A DNA stretch of 62,577 nt, taken from contig JAYMTF010000054.1 of assembly GCA_036897485.1 (NCBI GenBank), positions 1 to 62,577 of the forward strand, read 5' to 3'. The position numbers were made by a program, and so were the translations under genes. Positions 36,017 through 48,700 of the stretch are shown piece after piece. This stretch comes from Pelargonium nanum. Taxonomy: Eukaryota; Streptophyta; Magnoliopsida; Geraniales; Geraniaceae. The stretch's first letter is position 1; each line of letters begins with the position of its first letter. A model generated the notes under the pieces. That model saw only the letters and a program-made list of their open reading frames with translations, was not told where the DNA came from and did no database searches.

Positions 36017-38974
36017 ATGTCGAAATCCAAAACTCAGCGGACCGTGCTCCTCCTCTGCGGCGACTACATGGAAGATTCTGAGGTATGTTATTTTCATTTT
36101 CTTCCCCCAAAATGAACTCTACTACTGTTACTACTTCACATCGCTGTTGCTTGCAGGCGATGGTTCCTTTTCAAGCCTTGCAGGCCTACGGGATCTCGGT
36201 GGATGCCGCTTGTCCTGGAAAGAAGGCCGGCGATATTTGCCGCACCGCGGTTCATCAATCTTCCGGTCACCAGGTTTCAACGAAAATTTGTATTGCTCCT
36301 GCTGATGATGATGGTTGATTTTTCAATTGTCTTCGATGAATTAGCTTATTAAGTGACTGGTCGATTGAATTACTAATGGTTCGTCTAGATATGTAAAGGA
36401 GGGTTGTTGCTATGTTATGATTTGTTATTTGTTCTTTTCAAAAAAAAAATGCGGAGTACATCAATTCAACTAATTAATGCTATTTCTGCATAGGGATATT
36501 CCCAATTCTGATAGATGAATGAAATGAATCAGATAGATTGGTTGACATTGCTTTGGTTATGTTTTTATATTCATGTGATACTGTTTTTTTTTTTATCTAA
36601 GATATAGTAGGGCTAGCTTCTGGTTTTCTGGTTCCCAGATAGATCACATTGCATTTCACTTTCAAAATGAGAGTGGCAGCGTCATCCATCTGATTATGCT
36701 TATTTGTGGGAAATAACTGCCTCTTTTTTATTTATGATTTTATCAAAAATTATTCTTGATTTTATGGTTTGTGTGATATGTACAGTCTAGCCTTAAGTAC
36801 AAACCATTAACTTTACATCCTGAACTGAAGAAGCTACTCAAACTGATTGGAATGTACAGTTCCCTTCTTCTTTGCAGGTTGTGGACAATAATGCGGGTCT
36901 TCTAACTTGTAAAATGTTCTAAAATGGTCATTTTATTATTCGTTTTGTTCCAAATTGGTACCCAATTTGATTTTTGTTTCAATTTCGTGCTCTTAGTATA
37001 TGTTTTGCTCCAATTTGGAATGATATTGTCTACTTAGGGGACCAATTTAGAACTAAATGGATAGTACAAACAAAATTGGAATAAAAACCAAATTGGATAA
37101 TAAGGGGACCATTTGGAAACACTTTCCTTCTAATTTTTATTTATTTATATTGATTTCATATTTCATGTAAACTTAAAGTTAACCTTCTTCTTGTCCTACA
37201 TCAGATAATGATGCATTTACTCCTTCCTTTCTATTCTTATTTATTTTATTTTTTGGTTGCAGACCTACTCTGAGTCACCGGGTCACAATTTCACACTCAA
37301 TGCAACATTTGATGACATTGACTTTAGCAAGTATGATGGATTGGTTTTACCTGGAGGGCGGGCTCCCGAATATCTTGCTCTAAATGCATCTGTTGTTGAC
37401 CTAGTTAGCAAGTTTTCCAGCTCTGGAAAACCAATTGCTTCTGTTTGCCATGGACAACTGATCTTGGCAGCTGCAGATTCAGTTAAAGGTCGCAAATGCA
37501 CGGCATACCCTCCGGTTAAACCTACACTTATTGCTGCAGGAGGGAATTGGGTGGAACCTGAGACCATGGCGGCCTGTGTTGTTGATGGTAATCTTATCAC
37601 TGCGGCTACATATGAAGGTCATCCTGAATTCTTAAGGCTTTTTGTGAAGGCATTAGGAGGCACCATTTCTGGTTCTGGTAAAAGGATCCTATTTCTATGT
37701 GGGGTAAGGTCTGATGATCTTATGTTAAAGTTTGAAATACCTGTCTGGAGTCCATACTTTTGAAAAAAACTGCCTTGCAATGTTGAAGAACTTGAGTTTT
37801 ATGATAGTTTATGTCACATGGCATCAAGTTTCATAAGATTTTCATGCAAATAAATGAATATTTTCATTAAAAAAGGATTTTTTTTCCAAACATATTAGTA
37901 TGATAAGTGTACAAGGGTAGAAACGCTTGCACAGTTGCTCCAGGTGCTAATTTGACAATTTTCTGTTCAGGTGTATTCTAAAGATGACAATACTTCATCG
38001 AAGACTGATCTATTTAAAATTTTAAGTAATTGTATCTACTTTATAAAATCTCCTATTTATGCATTTGTGATTTTATGTTGCAGGATTACATGGAAGACTA
38101 TGAAGTAACTGTTCCTTTTCAGGCACTTCAAGCTCTAGAGTGTCACGTTGATGCAGCATGCCCTAAGAAGAAGGCTGGTGATACTTGCCCAACAGCTGTC
38201 CATGATTTCGAAGGTGACCAGACTTACAGTGAGAAGCCTGGCCATAATTTTCTGTTAACAGTTGACTTTGATGGTTTGGACACAGCTAGTTATGATGCTC
38301 TTGTCATCCCCGGAGGTAGAGCTCCTGAATATTTGGCATTGAATGAGAGAGTGATTACCATAGTGAAGGAGTTCATGGAGGCTAGGAAGCCAGTTGCATC
38401 TATCTGCCATGGGCAACAAATTTTATCTGCTGCTGGTGTTCTCAAGGTAGTAATATTAGCAATATTTTCTATGACTAGAAACAAAATCAATATTGCAGCT
38501 TCTTCGTAATACTAATTGTGAATGTTATTGATATCTGAGGAGGAAACTTTACAAAATTGTTTGAGTTCTTAGGGTCCATGTTTTAATATACTAATTGGGC
38601 TAGATTTATTTACTATGAAAGATAGTCAGAACTATTATTTTGGAACTTGGTAATTCCTATAACTAGATGACTGTGTTCTGGATGTTTTTGTGTTAGATGT
38701 TCATCTAATGTGTAGGCTCTTTCAGTTGTTTACGGAATGAGAAACCATTAACACTTGTAATTGCTTTTTGCGAATTATGTTATAGGGAAAGAAGTGTACT
38801 GCATATCCTGCTGTGAAGCTTAATGTAGTCTTGGCGGGGGCCACATGGTTGGAGCCTGATCCGATAGACCGTTGCTTCACTGATGGAAATTTGGTTACTG
38901 GAGCAGCATGGCCAGGGCATCCAGAATTCATTTCTCAGCTCATGGCATTGCTCGGTGTCCAGGTATCATTCTAG
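36017..38974 (+). CDS. DJ1D: DJ-1/PfpI two-domain protein D (glyoxalase III type)
   Basis: Five exons: 36017-36082, 36157-36273, 37263-37703, 38084-38446 and 38786-38974, giving 391 residues; Arabidopsis DJ1D (At3g02720) has about 392. Two tandem DJ-1/PfpI domains are present. The first begins [13 protein letters not shown] and carries the nucleophile elbow ASVCHGQ (Cys123). The second begins [13 protein letters not shown] and carries ASICHGQ (Cys316). Both also keep [12 protein letters not shown] and the Glu of YMED that activates the cysteine. Arabidopsis DJ1D converts methylglyoxal to lactate without glutathione; with both sites intact the same activity is inferred. The exon boundary at the second GDYMED keeps phase 0, which fits origin by internal duplication. 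The protein is cytosolic by absence of a signal. Intron 2 carries an AT-rich foldback. Confidence 0.95.
36950..37116. repeat. AT-rich foldback in DJ-1 intron 2
   Basis: CCAAATTGGTACCCAATTTG at the left is answered, reversed and with one gap, by CCAAATTGG...GGGGACCATTTGG at the right. The vocabulary (CCAATTT, GGTCC, TTTTGTTCC) resembles the foldback at 8590-8960. Confidence 0.4.
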
Positions 38975-41900
38975 TTTCAGTCTGTTGTGCTACGAGGTCG
39001 ATTGTGACTTGTATCATCCATCAAATTAAAATTATGGACATATAGGCATAGTGACTTCTGTTGTATATCTGTCGAGGGAATAATGGATATGCAGGTGTTC
39101 GTAGGAACCTGCTTTGCTATCCTTGTTGTGGAGTGGTGTATACTGTTGTTTATTCTATACTTGAAGTGTCTTGAATGCAGATCCTTTTCATTTTCTCATT
39201 ATTTAGATTATAAAAAAGAACTTCATTACTCGAATCCAAACATATAGACAAGGTGTAGTCTTATAGGCTAGAAACTGAGATTTGTTGCAGTAAATTGAAC
39301 CGAGGGGACAGTATGCGTGCATTTATTTAGGTGTATTACTCCGTCGATTGCTTCAGGAAACTAGGGATACAATTGATTTAGCTACTTGTGGGAGGGAAAA
39401 AAACTGTTTATATTTTTCCTCTTTAAAGGGCTTTGCCGATACAATTTTTTTGCTCCCATTACACTGAAATCAAAGTGAAACACACACTTGGCCACATGAA
39501 ACCCATGATCTCATTTCATTTCTTTGCTTCTTGTTACTACTCGCTTTTTATTTGTTTATTTGTGCTTACAAACTCATTCATGTGTACATATATCCTATGA
39601 TGCTTTTGCAGACTTGAAAATTCATGTTTTCGTCATCCCCTAATGTGACTATACATATTTAATCAGGTATTTAGTATATATGACCAAACAAAAGGCCTAA
39701 CCTTCCACCGAAGAGCTACCTGAAATCAGGCTAGCTCAACCTAACTATCATATTCGGCCTATTTAAGTTAATTAAAGGGAGTGTTAGGAGCCTTGTTGGG
39801 TCCATCTAGTCCTGTCAATTTGTTCGAAATCAGATAGGACTCTTCAATCTCTTGAATTTTAATGGTTCATAAACCTAACTATTGGATGTATAAGAGTGTT
39901 TGTTCAGGAATCAGAAAAAAAGTGATGTTTGAATTATGATTTTTTGATTGGGAATGTCTTATCCATTTCAACAAATTTAATTAAAGAAGGCTTTCAAGGA
40001 ACATTTTCTTAGTTTGAAGGAAAATATTTACTTGTTACTAGAACCAAGTTGCATTTTAACTGTACATCAATAATTGACTTATTGCCTAAGCAGTATTAGA
40101 ATACCTGAGGTCTTGTGTTCGAGTCACTCCAAAATTGAGAGATCACTGAGGAGTGAACAGTAATGAGTTGGGACCCACACTCAACTCAAACACCCTGAAA
40201 CATGTGAAGACCCGAAAGTGACATTAGTTTTTTATATGATTCTCGTTCCCTGGCGAAGAAAACCAACCAAATACTACGTAGTCTTGTTATGTTCTTGACA
40301 GTTCAAAGAACCCTTAAGCCGTGTGGGTTCATCCCTATCTTCTTTGTCTCTCAATTACACAGCACCACCACCATCTCTACATGACTTCATTTTATCCAGA
40401 ATTCCATTATAAAAAAATTATAGCTTATTTATTCTTTTTTGTATTTGATATTGGAATCAAAATGGAGTTGGTGTCGATTCGAAGGAGCTATCAAACAAAC
40501 ATACTAGATTAGAAGAATCTTTTGTGGGGGAGAAAAGTTCAAGTTCGTTTGACTTCACAGGATAGTAAAGGACCCACTTAATGAAGTTCAACCATAAACA
40601 CACCGACTAGTTTTATATAAATTTAGAAGGTATGTAAAATTATTATTTAATCTTATATGTTGTTTGAACTACTATTTTTTTAAAAGCAATAAATTCATAT
40701 TATATTATTTTGAATTGGACAATAATAAAGACGATATAAATCTGAAGACTAGATTAGTCTGATAAAAAGATTGAAGACTTAATTAACTAGTGAGTCACAC
40801 GGTTCACTGACCAACCTGTATACAAAATTTGACACTACCAAAATGAGACATAATGGATGAAACATCATAAATAATTATATAAGAGGCATTGGAATCCTCC
40901 CCATCAACCTGAATAATTAAGTCGAAGGTACTGGAATCCTTCCTCCAGCCTGGAGAGTATGAACAATTGACAACGATTACACTTGAAGTTTAAGGCGATT
41001 ACGTGGAGGACTTGCCATCCTTCTTTTGCCACCATTGAGTCAACCATCTGATTCGGCAGCTAACATAAACAACCATTAGTGAATAGTGATAAATATTGTA
41101 CTTGAAAATATAAAAAATGGTATAATTGAAAAGTGAAATGTATCTTCATCCTCAAAATGATATGATGACAATTATTTTGAAAAAAAATTTACTTGTTAAA
41201 ACGACACTTACCATATATTGGAGATAATATAAAATATTCATTATACATATGGCATCACTAGAAAAATACATACAAATGTTGTTCATGCTACTAAAAAAAT
41301 TATAGGTCAATCAAGTAAATATGAAAACGACACGAGTACAAAAAGCCGCCTCAACGATCAGTAGAGGGTCAAGCAAAGTCGGATAGACCGACGTTCTAAA
41401 GAGTGGGGACCACTTCAACCCTCGTGGTGGGATCGCTCCAAGAAACAAGTCCCCGAGGTCGTTGTGCTTAAAGAAGAGCTCTTTTAAGGTTGTTACGTCT
41501 TGAGATTGAATCGCACACTGTGACATTGTTTCGCGCTACAATGAGTTTTTTTCACAAATTCAAATAAATACCATTATTTAAAAAATAAAAATAAATAAAT
41601 GATATGATAGCTATATATCGTACATTTTTAAATTAAATAGTTATCTATTTGTAAACAAAACCGAAAAAATGTTGTGTAATTACCATAAGGGTCAAATACT
41701 TCCTATTCCTATTGCTTGCAATGATAGATCTGATCTGTTTGGTCCACATAAGTTTCTTGATTGAGAAACAAAACAGGTTCCTAAATTCACACCAATGCCA
41801 AAACAAATACCAAAATTTTCTCCATACAGAATCATAAATTCCTGTGGGTTTGTATGTATCAAAACCATGGCTGGGCCTGACTCATCCATTTACCAATTAC

Positions 41901-42303
41901 TACACTGCCACGTCATCCCAATCCCCTTATCCACAACCACTATTCCACCCATCCACGCGCCCACTTAACAACCCGCCCAAAACTCCTTCCTATCCAATAG
42001 ACAGTTCCGTGCACGCGCTGTCATGGAGCCGCGGATTGGAAACAAGTTCAAGATAGCAAAAGTGGATAAAACCGAATCTTCATCATTTTCAACCTGATAA
42101 TTTTTTTATTTTTACTATTATAGCATAATAAAAAAAATTTAATATAAATATCTCTATATCTTTATCCATTTGAACCATCGTGTTATCGCTTTTTTGCACT
42201 TTCTCCGTGAACAGAGAAAATGGAATGAGAAACCTTTTTTTTTTTTTTTTTTTTTCTGATTTTCATCAAATCTTGATTTGCTGCATTTCATTTTTGTGGT
42301 GTG
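38975..42303. other. Intergenic region between DJ-1 D and the OXS3-like gene
   Basis: Over 3.3 kb no gene can be supported. There is a tRNA-like SINE remnant at about 40078-40260, a GC-richer anomalous patch at 41330-41530, and AT-rich DNA elsewhere. The last about 130 bp include a T-rich leader of the OXS3-like gene. Confidence 0.5.
40078..40260 (+). repeat. tRNA-like SINE remnant
   Basis: TTGCCTAAGCAGT followed about 33 bp later by TGTTCGAGTC resembles degenerate box A and box B of a tRNA-derived SINE. The body downstream is AC-rich, with no clear tail. Confidence 0.3.
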
Positions 42304-43123
42304 ATGGATTTTCAAGAACAAAGCAATCTTGGAGGAGCTGATCATAGCAATCTTGATTCAGTCTCTTCTTGCTCTGATCAGTCTTCAAGCTTATTTGCAT
42401 CAGATTCCATGGAAGAAGAGGAAGTCACTTCCTCTGCATCATCGTCATCTTCTTTAAATCATCAAAATAATGATCCTCTTCAGGACATGTCCTCTCTGAT
42501 CCAGCAGCTTCCATTGATCAAGTACATCACCTCACCTAAACAACGGACCGGTGACTTAAGGCGTTTGGTTATCTTGAGATCTCAGTTCCGAGCCTCGGTT
42601 GTTACGCTTCTTAATAAAAATAAAAAGATATCACCTCAACTCGAAACCTGAGACCTCAGATGAAGCGCCTTAAATCGCTTGCCCAATAGTTGTTGGTATA
42701 TCCGTATATGGGTATTTTTTGTTGTTGCTAATTTGTTTGTTTGTTTTATTTATTTTTTTGTGTAGGAGGAGAGGGCTATCAAAGCACTATCCATGGAAGT
42801 CTCAGTCATTCACATCTCTGGCAAAAGTGTCATGCTTGGAGGATCTGGCCAAGCCTGAAAAGCCATACAACAATAAGATGATGATGAAGAGGAAGAGCTA
42901 TGGTGGTGGATTATCAGATCATGATCATAGCCATAGATCAAATAGCTTGTCAAGGATCATATCAAAGAAGGCAATCACAAGAGGAGGGTCTTATTGTTTT
43001 TCACAGACTACAAAGAGGAGTTCTAGTTTGTTGGGGACTAGGCCTCCCATGCCTTCTCCTCCTAATTCTGCCATTAATTGCATTTCCAATTCCAATCAAA
43101 CTGCTTTGTTTGCTTCAACTTAA
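42304..43123 (+). CDS. OXIDATIVE STRESS 3 (OXS3)-like protein
   Basis: Two exons, 42304-42521 and 42766-43123, encode 191 residues. The OXS3 family consists of small plant nuclear proteins tied to heavy-metal and oxidative stress tolerance, with no enzymatic domain. Seen here are a Ser-rich acidic N terminus (SSCSDQSSSLFASDSMEEEE), the family core MSSLIQQLPLIKR(R)GLSKHY and KSQSFTSLAKVSCLEDLAKPE, then a basic Lys/Arg/Ser tail ending NQTALFAST. The intron splits the core word IK|RG in phase 2, and the acceptor is ambiguous by one codon (TAG or GAG 3 nt later). The intron also carries a SINE-like insertion. Nuclear location is inferred from the basic tail and family. Confidence 0.82.
42530..42705 (-). 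repeat. SINE-like remnant in the OXS3-like intron
   Basis: Read on the minus strand, GGGCAAGCGATTTAAGGCGC is followed by GGTCTCAGGTTTCGAGTTGA, like box A and box B of a tRNA-derived element. It fills most of a 244-bp intron. Confidence 0.35.
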
Positions 43124-45034
43124 GTGAAATTGGAAGTTTTTGTGTAATTGAATAGTACCATACATTTTGCATTCTTTACATGTGTTTTGTTAATTTAATC
43201 TTTTTTGCACTTGAGAATATGACCCTCTAGGGAATTTGGGAAAATGGTCCAATCTTTTTTCTTTTTCTTGTTTTGTATTTTTTGTTTGTTATTTTTATCA
43301 AAAATCTTGTGGAAAATCCAGGGAAGATCCTCTGGAAAATCCATGGAATCAAATCTTTGGGCTGCAAAGCAATGCTTCTGACCATTTTAGGCTATATTTG
43401 AATCTATCCTAAAATGGACCCAACTCAAGTAGCATGATAACATAAAGTGTTTTTTTTTTTTTCAAATACAAAATAAGTTAGTTGGATTTTGAGTTGAGAT
43501 TGACCATAACAAAATAAGAGTAATAATACATGTATATCAGAGGTAGAAAAAACTCACTGTCTTATTTAGTGCCTGTTTGGTAACTGTGTTTTATGTCTAA
43601 TATGAATATATTTTTATAAATAACAAAAAGGTATATGACTAAAAAAGTACTATAAATGAGAATGGCATGGTATATACTATATTTGATGTGTTATTTTGAC
43701 CCACTATACATTGGATGAGCAAGGTGTACATAATCAATTATGAATATGAGACTTGTCCAAGGCTATCAAAATTAGAACATTTGGGAAGGGATATAATCTT
43801 GAGCTCCTAAGTAAGTTAAGCTCTCCACACTATAATGAGAGCATACCGTTAAATAAAACTCAAGACGTGAGGCTCAAATTTTGCCTTAGGTGTGAGACTA
43901 AAAATATGAGCACCAACAAAAAGGAAGTAAGAGAGTGTTTTTTTATTTATTTTATAGATAAGCTAGAGATAGTTCAGAGAAAATTTTAAAAATGAAAATA
44001 TGAAAAGTGTCTAAAGATTAAATGCGATGTGTCGTTATGTCATACGGGCCATGATGATGTCATAATGAGGTAATGATGATGTCATGACTACGTAGCTTGC
44101 AAGCCACGACAACTTCTGTAGGCCGAGTTCAAGATCGTTAAGTGGCTCGGTAACCTAGATGGTCTGACAACCTGGTGGCTATGATGGTATGATTGCTCAT
44201 TGGCCAAAGGTCCAATCATCTGACGGTATTTATTTATTAACCCGTACAAAACATGTTTTTTTTTACCGGTTACTTTAATAAATTAACCTTGAACTCTGCC
44301 GTTCTACAAACGCTAGAGGAAATAATCTGATTAGTTAGGAATTCTTGTATTCGTACCTATCTTCCTTCGAGATTGTGCATGTATATACGTTACAATGCCC
44401 AGTTGCGAACGTAACTCATTTGAATTGGAGATTGGACCAAAGCCCACAGTTTTTGCCTACTATTCACGCAATGAAAAGCACTCTCTATGGGCTTTCATAG
44501 TAGCCATGGCCCAATCCACTAAGCTTTCTCAATGGTCATTTTTACACCGTGTTATGTATTAAATTGAATTTTTGAAGGAAAAAAATATATATATTATGAT
44601 TAAGATTTGAATCAAGAACCTGCACCTTTGTAAATCTTAAGTTACCAATTGAAATATGGAATCCTTAAATGCATTTTTTTATTTTCGGGAAAAAATATCT
44701 ATAGGAGCAATTGCCCTTCACAAGTCGCACCTGAATACTAGTGCATGCATATCAGCTTATCTGTCCAGCTTGTCATTTGGACAGAAATTAGTAATAGAAA
44801 ATAAAAAAGAGGAAAAGAATATCAACTCCAACTCGGGCTTTGCCTCTGAATTTGGTACAAATATGAAGCATATATAGCCATTAATAGCAGCAGCCAGTTG
44901 GAGGTCCCTGTCATATATTGAAACTCCTTAGATCCATTTTCATAAAAAACAAAAGCAGCCCCATTAGCACTAGCTGGATCCATTAGGTTTACAGCTCAAA
45001 TAATTGGATCAGGAAACTAATCAGTATCCGACCA

Positions 45035-45185
45035 ATTAGTGCCGACAATTCGAGTCTGAATTCGTGAGGATTCGAAAAAAATCTAATCCAATTCGATCGG
45101 ACCGGATCAGAGACAAGAACGGACCGGATTGAATTTCATGTTTCAATCTAAAATCCGATCTGACCCGACCGATTGCCACCTGTAC
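45035..45185 (-). repeat. GGTGGCAAT-start dispersed repeat, copy 2
   Basis: On the minus strand it starts GGTGGCAATCGGTCGGGTC and continues with GATCCGGTCCGATCGAATT-like words. It shares its start with the copies at 4908 and 50350. Confidence 0.4.
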
Positions 45186-45344
45186 CACCACTTCATGACC
45201 CACCTGATCTTTTGGCTCACCGGGTGCGTGCAAACATAGGAAGACTGACGCGGCACGCTTCGTCCCTCCCAATCTGAAATACCATAAAAGCCCCTCGTAA
45301 TCAATAATTTTACAAATTACGAGTACATTTCTCCAGTAGCTTCC

Positions 45345-45354
45345 TATAATAAAG
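45345..45354 (+). promoter_or_regulatory. TATA-like box of the polyamine oxidase gene
   Basis: TATAATAAAG lies about 138 bp upstream of the first uORF ATG and 450 bp upstream of the main ATG, so the uORFs should be in the transcript. Confidence 0.35.
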
Positions 45355-45482
45355 AGACTAGTTCGGTGTGTTGTGCGGGTCTAGTGATCGCTGTCGCATA
45401 TTTTCTTTTAAAAGAAAACAGAGTACAACAACACAGACAGACAGAGGAGCAGACAAAAGAAAGAGAAGCTTTGATCTAACAT

Positions 45483-45596
45483 ATGCAACCGTCTCTTCAC
45501 TCGCCGATCGTCCTCCGCCACCGCCTCGTCCTTCTTCGCCAGATACAGATCGTATCTCCGATAACTGTAATCACTCCTTATGAGCTGGTTCGATAA
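45483..45596 (+). other. Upstream ORF 1 of the polyamine oxidase (37 aa)
   Basis: The ATG at 45483 opens a 37-codon frame (starts MQPSLHSP) that stops at 45594-45596 within the predicted leader. It overlaps uORF 2 by 17 nt in another frame. Confidence 0.5.
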
Positions 45597-45699
45597 GCTG
45601 CGTTGCTCCTGCAATCCCAGCCGCTTCATTGACGGCCTTCTCCTCTTCCTCCTCTACCACTCCTTAATTTCCAATTTCTTGATTCCTATACACCCCTAA
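45580..45699 (+). other. Upstream ORF 2 of the polyamine oxidase (39 aa)
   Basis: The ATG at 45580 opens a 39-codon frame beginning MSWFDKLRCSC, with a hydrophobic Leu-rich centre, ending 97 nt before the main ATG. The Cys/Arg-rich start and hydrophobic middle look like a selected peptide. Plant PAO genes of the PAO2 group are known to carry a conserved inhibitory uORF; whether this is its counterpart is inference. Confidence 0.5.
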
Positions 45700-45796
45700 T
45701 TATTTGATTCGTTGATCCTCGTTAAAAGTAACACTCAGTGTCGTCGAATTCGTTTCTGAATTGTTGATTCGCTTTCGTTTGATTCTCTCTATTGCC

Positions 45797-48700
45797 ATGG
45801 ACCCCGACGATTCCTTCTCCTGTAATTTACTCAATGGTTAGTGTCGTTTTTGTGTACTTTTTGATGAATTTGTGAGTGATTTGATCCTCCGTTTTCGTGA
45901 TTTTTCTGATGGCTTTGCATGCGAGCATTTTGTTTGGTTTGAACTCTGTGTGCATTAGTGGATTCTGTAAGACTATGTAATGCTGATGATTATGCTTATG
46001 CATTGATGCAAATGCTTTTCCAATGTTTTTTCTGGAAAAATGATTAGATTAATCGGAAGCATTCCCGTTAGTTTGCAAGTAGGTTTCTCATTTCAATCAT
46101 CATGATAAATTATTAGAAAATGTGCTCTCAGGAAATATGATGCAGTTGTGTTGTGTGTTTATCTTATAATGACTATTCAAGCAAGGCTGGGTACTTGTTA
46201 TGTACATGTTGTTCATTGAATGTAGGATTTGGTCTCGTGCTTGCAGGAGTCTTGCACAAGACTTTCCTAGCTCTGTTCTTTCTATGAAAATTAAAATCAG
46301 TTATAAAAAATATTGATTATGAATTTTTAATTCATTAACCAATACTCTTATCTAATTTAGAAGAACTGATTTTTGAAATCTTATAAAATAAAATACATGT
46401 TTATTGAATTTTATATTATTTATGCCACTGAAAAAATAAATGATCTACTGTTGTAACAAATTAATGTTCTTTGTAAAATAGTTTTGTGTGTGTGTGTGTG
46501 AAAGAGCCGTGTATGTTTATCTAGTTGCTTATTTAGAGAGGTAGGAATATGGGAGGGAGAGTAGAATCTGTGAACACACTTGTTTTGGTAAAGATTTCCT
46601 TTTGGCCTTTTAATTTCAGGCTGGAAATGATGTTACCCACTGATTTTTATTTATCTGATGACTAGGTACGATTGCCTCGCACATTGAAAGGCTACACAGT
46701 TCTCATCCTACAGTCATTGTGATTGGTGGTGGTATTTCAGGCATTGCTGCTGCACGCATCCTTCAGGATTTATCATTTAAGGTGCGTACAATTGCATGAA
46801 TAATTTTTTAAAGGTGATGATAATATCTGTTATTGATAGTGCCTATTGTTATCACTTTGTTCAGGTGATCTTGCTGGAATCACGTGATAGACTTGGTGGC
46901 CGGATTCATACTGATTACTCATTTGGTTGCCCAGTAGACATGGGAGCCTCCTGGCAAGTTCCCTCCTTTTTTGGTGTTCTAGTGATTTTTCTCGTACTAA
47001 TATATAGGTATTATAGTAGCAATGCATGAAACATATTGGCTAGTATCTTTTCATCTAGGATGAAGGATGCAAATGCATCTGAATTGGCTCTTGAAAAGTC
47101 ATTAGTAGCATGTCCTAAATGAATTAATATTGTATCTGAATTCATATTTTACTCACAACATAATTTTCAGTGTATGTTTGAGGAGGAAGTTTGTTTTAGA
47201 TTGCTTTTGTTTTGTTATAACTAATGCTAAAGTTATGTATTTATTAAGGAAAATAGCATTTTTAGGTGCTTTTACTTGGAATTTATGCAGTGCATGCTTT
47301 AATCTATGCATTTGAAGATGTAAACAGTATAGAATTCATGAATAATATTCCTTAAGTTTTGCTCTCCCTTGATTTTTCAGGCTACATGGTGTTTGCAATG
47401 AGAATCCATTGGCTCCATTGATTCGCTCTCTAGGGCTGACTTTATACCGTACTAGTGGTGACAACTCTGTGTTGTATGACCACGATTTGGAAAGGTAAAC
47501 CTGGTTTTACATTCTGAATCAGCGAAATTTCTTTTTATTGAGACAGATTAATTGTGAATTCAGTATGGACTGTTGTCTTGAGAATTTGGATTTTGTTGGT
47601 TCAGTTACAAACTTTTTGACATGGATGGTCATCAAGTTCCTCAGGACCTAGTCATTGAAGTTGGAGAAATCTTCTCGAGAATTCTGAAAGAGGTAAAGAT
47701 ACAATCCTTTGGTAAACAAATTCTGAAAGTTCGTTGATCAAGGATAGTTTCTTCTTCTTCTTCTTCTTCTTCTTCTTCTTCTTCCTAGGTAACCAACCAT
47801 AGTTTTGGTAAATACTAAGCACCTCAAATTAGTCCCAGAGAATTTGTTTTAGAAGTATAATGAATCTTAACTCAGCAACTCAAGCAAAACCACAACTAGT
47901 GTTGGGTTCCCATGTATGTTATGCTTTTTCTCCCTATAAAAATGATTCTTACCTTTGTGGCGGGATAACAACTCTTGGGTATTGTGTTATTTATTGCTCT
48001 TCTTTGGAACTTCATTTACCAAAGAACACCAACCAGTATCTTATAATTGGAACTCTTAATTGAAATTCCCACATGATGATAAGGATCTTGCAGTAAACTT
48101 GGGTAGATTTTTATGTTTTTATGAGTTATGCTTTGATAACTGCTAATCAGTCAGTTCTTTGCCGACGCCTACAGACAGATAAAGTAAGGGAGGAACACAC
48201 TGAAGATATGTCTGTCCTTCAAGCAATTTCAGTTGTGTTGGATAGGCATCCAGAATTAAGGTGAGGGAAGTGTAAGAATTTGGCGTACACTCCAACAAAC
48301 TGTTGCATTGTTCTTTGTCTATAGAATCAATGAGATGCTGATATGAGGTCCATATCTTACAGGCAAGAGGGACTAGCACATGAAGTTTTGCAATGGTACA
48401 TTTGTAGAATGGAAGCTTGGTTTGCTGCAGATGCAGATATGATTTCACTTAGAAACTGGGATGAGGTAAGCAAATTATTCCATCTTAAATTAGCTATTTC
48501 CCTCTATCGTTTTCACTTCTGCTGACTGATAAGTAAGCACCAAAAATGCTGATTCTTTCTTATGGTTCCATGATCTTGAATTACTGCTTACATTGTCAAG
48601 ATCCTGATGTTCAGGAACATGTTCTTTCTGGAGGTCATGGAGTTATGGTGCAAGGTTATGATCCTATTATAAAGGCTCTTGCTAAAGATATTGATATACG

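Larger units (their letters stand above)
43124..45796. other. Intergenic region upstream of the polyamine oxidase
   Basis: No coding gene is seen. 44030-44230 is richer in GC and has recurring ATGATGTCAT words. 45035-45185 holds a reversed GGTGGCAAT-type repeat. 45345-45796 is promoter and leader of the polyamine oxidase with two uORFs. Confidence 0.5.

Noticed and set aside
37283..37600. 105-codon minus-strand frame
   Set aside because: Antisense shadow of DJ-1 exon 3.
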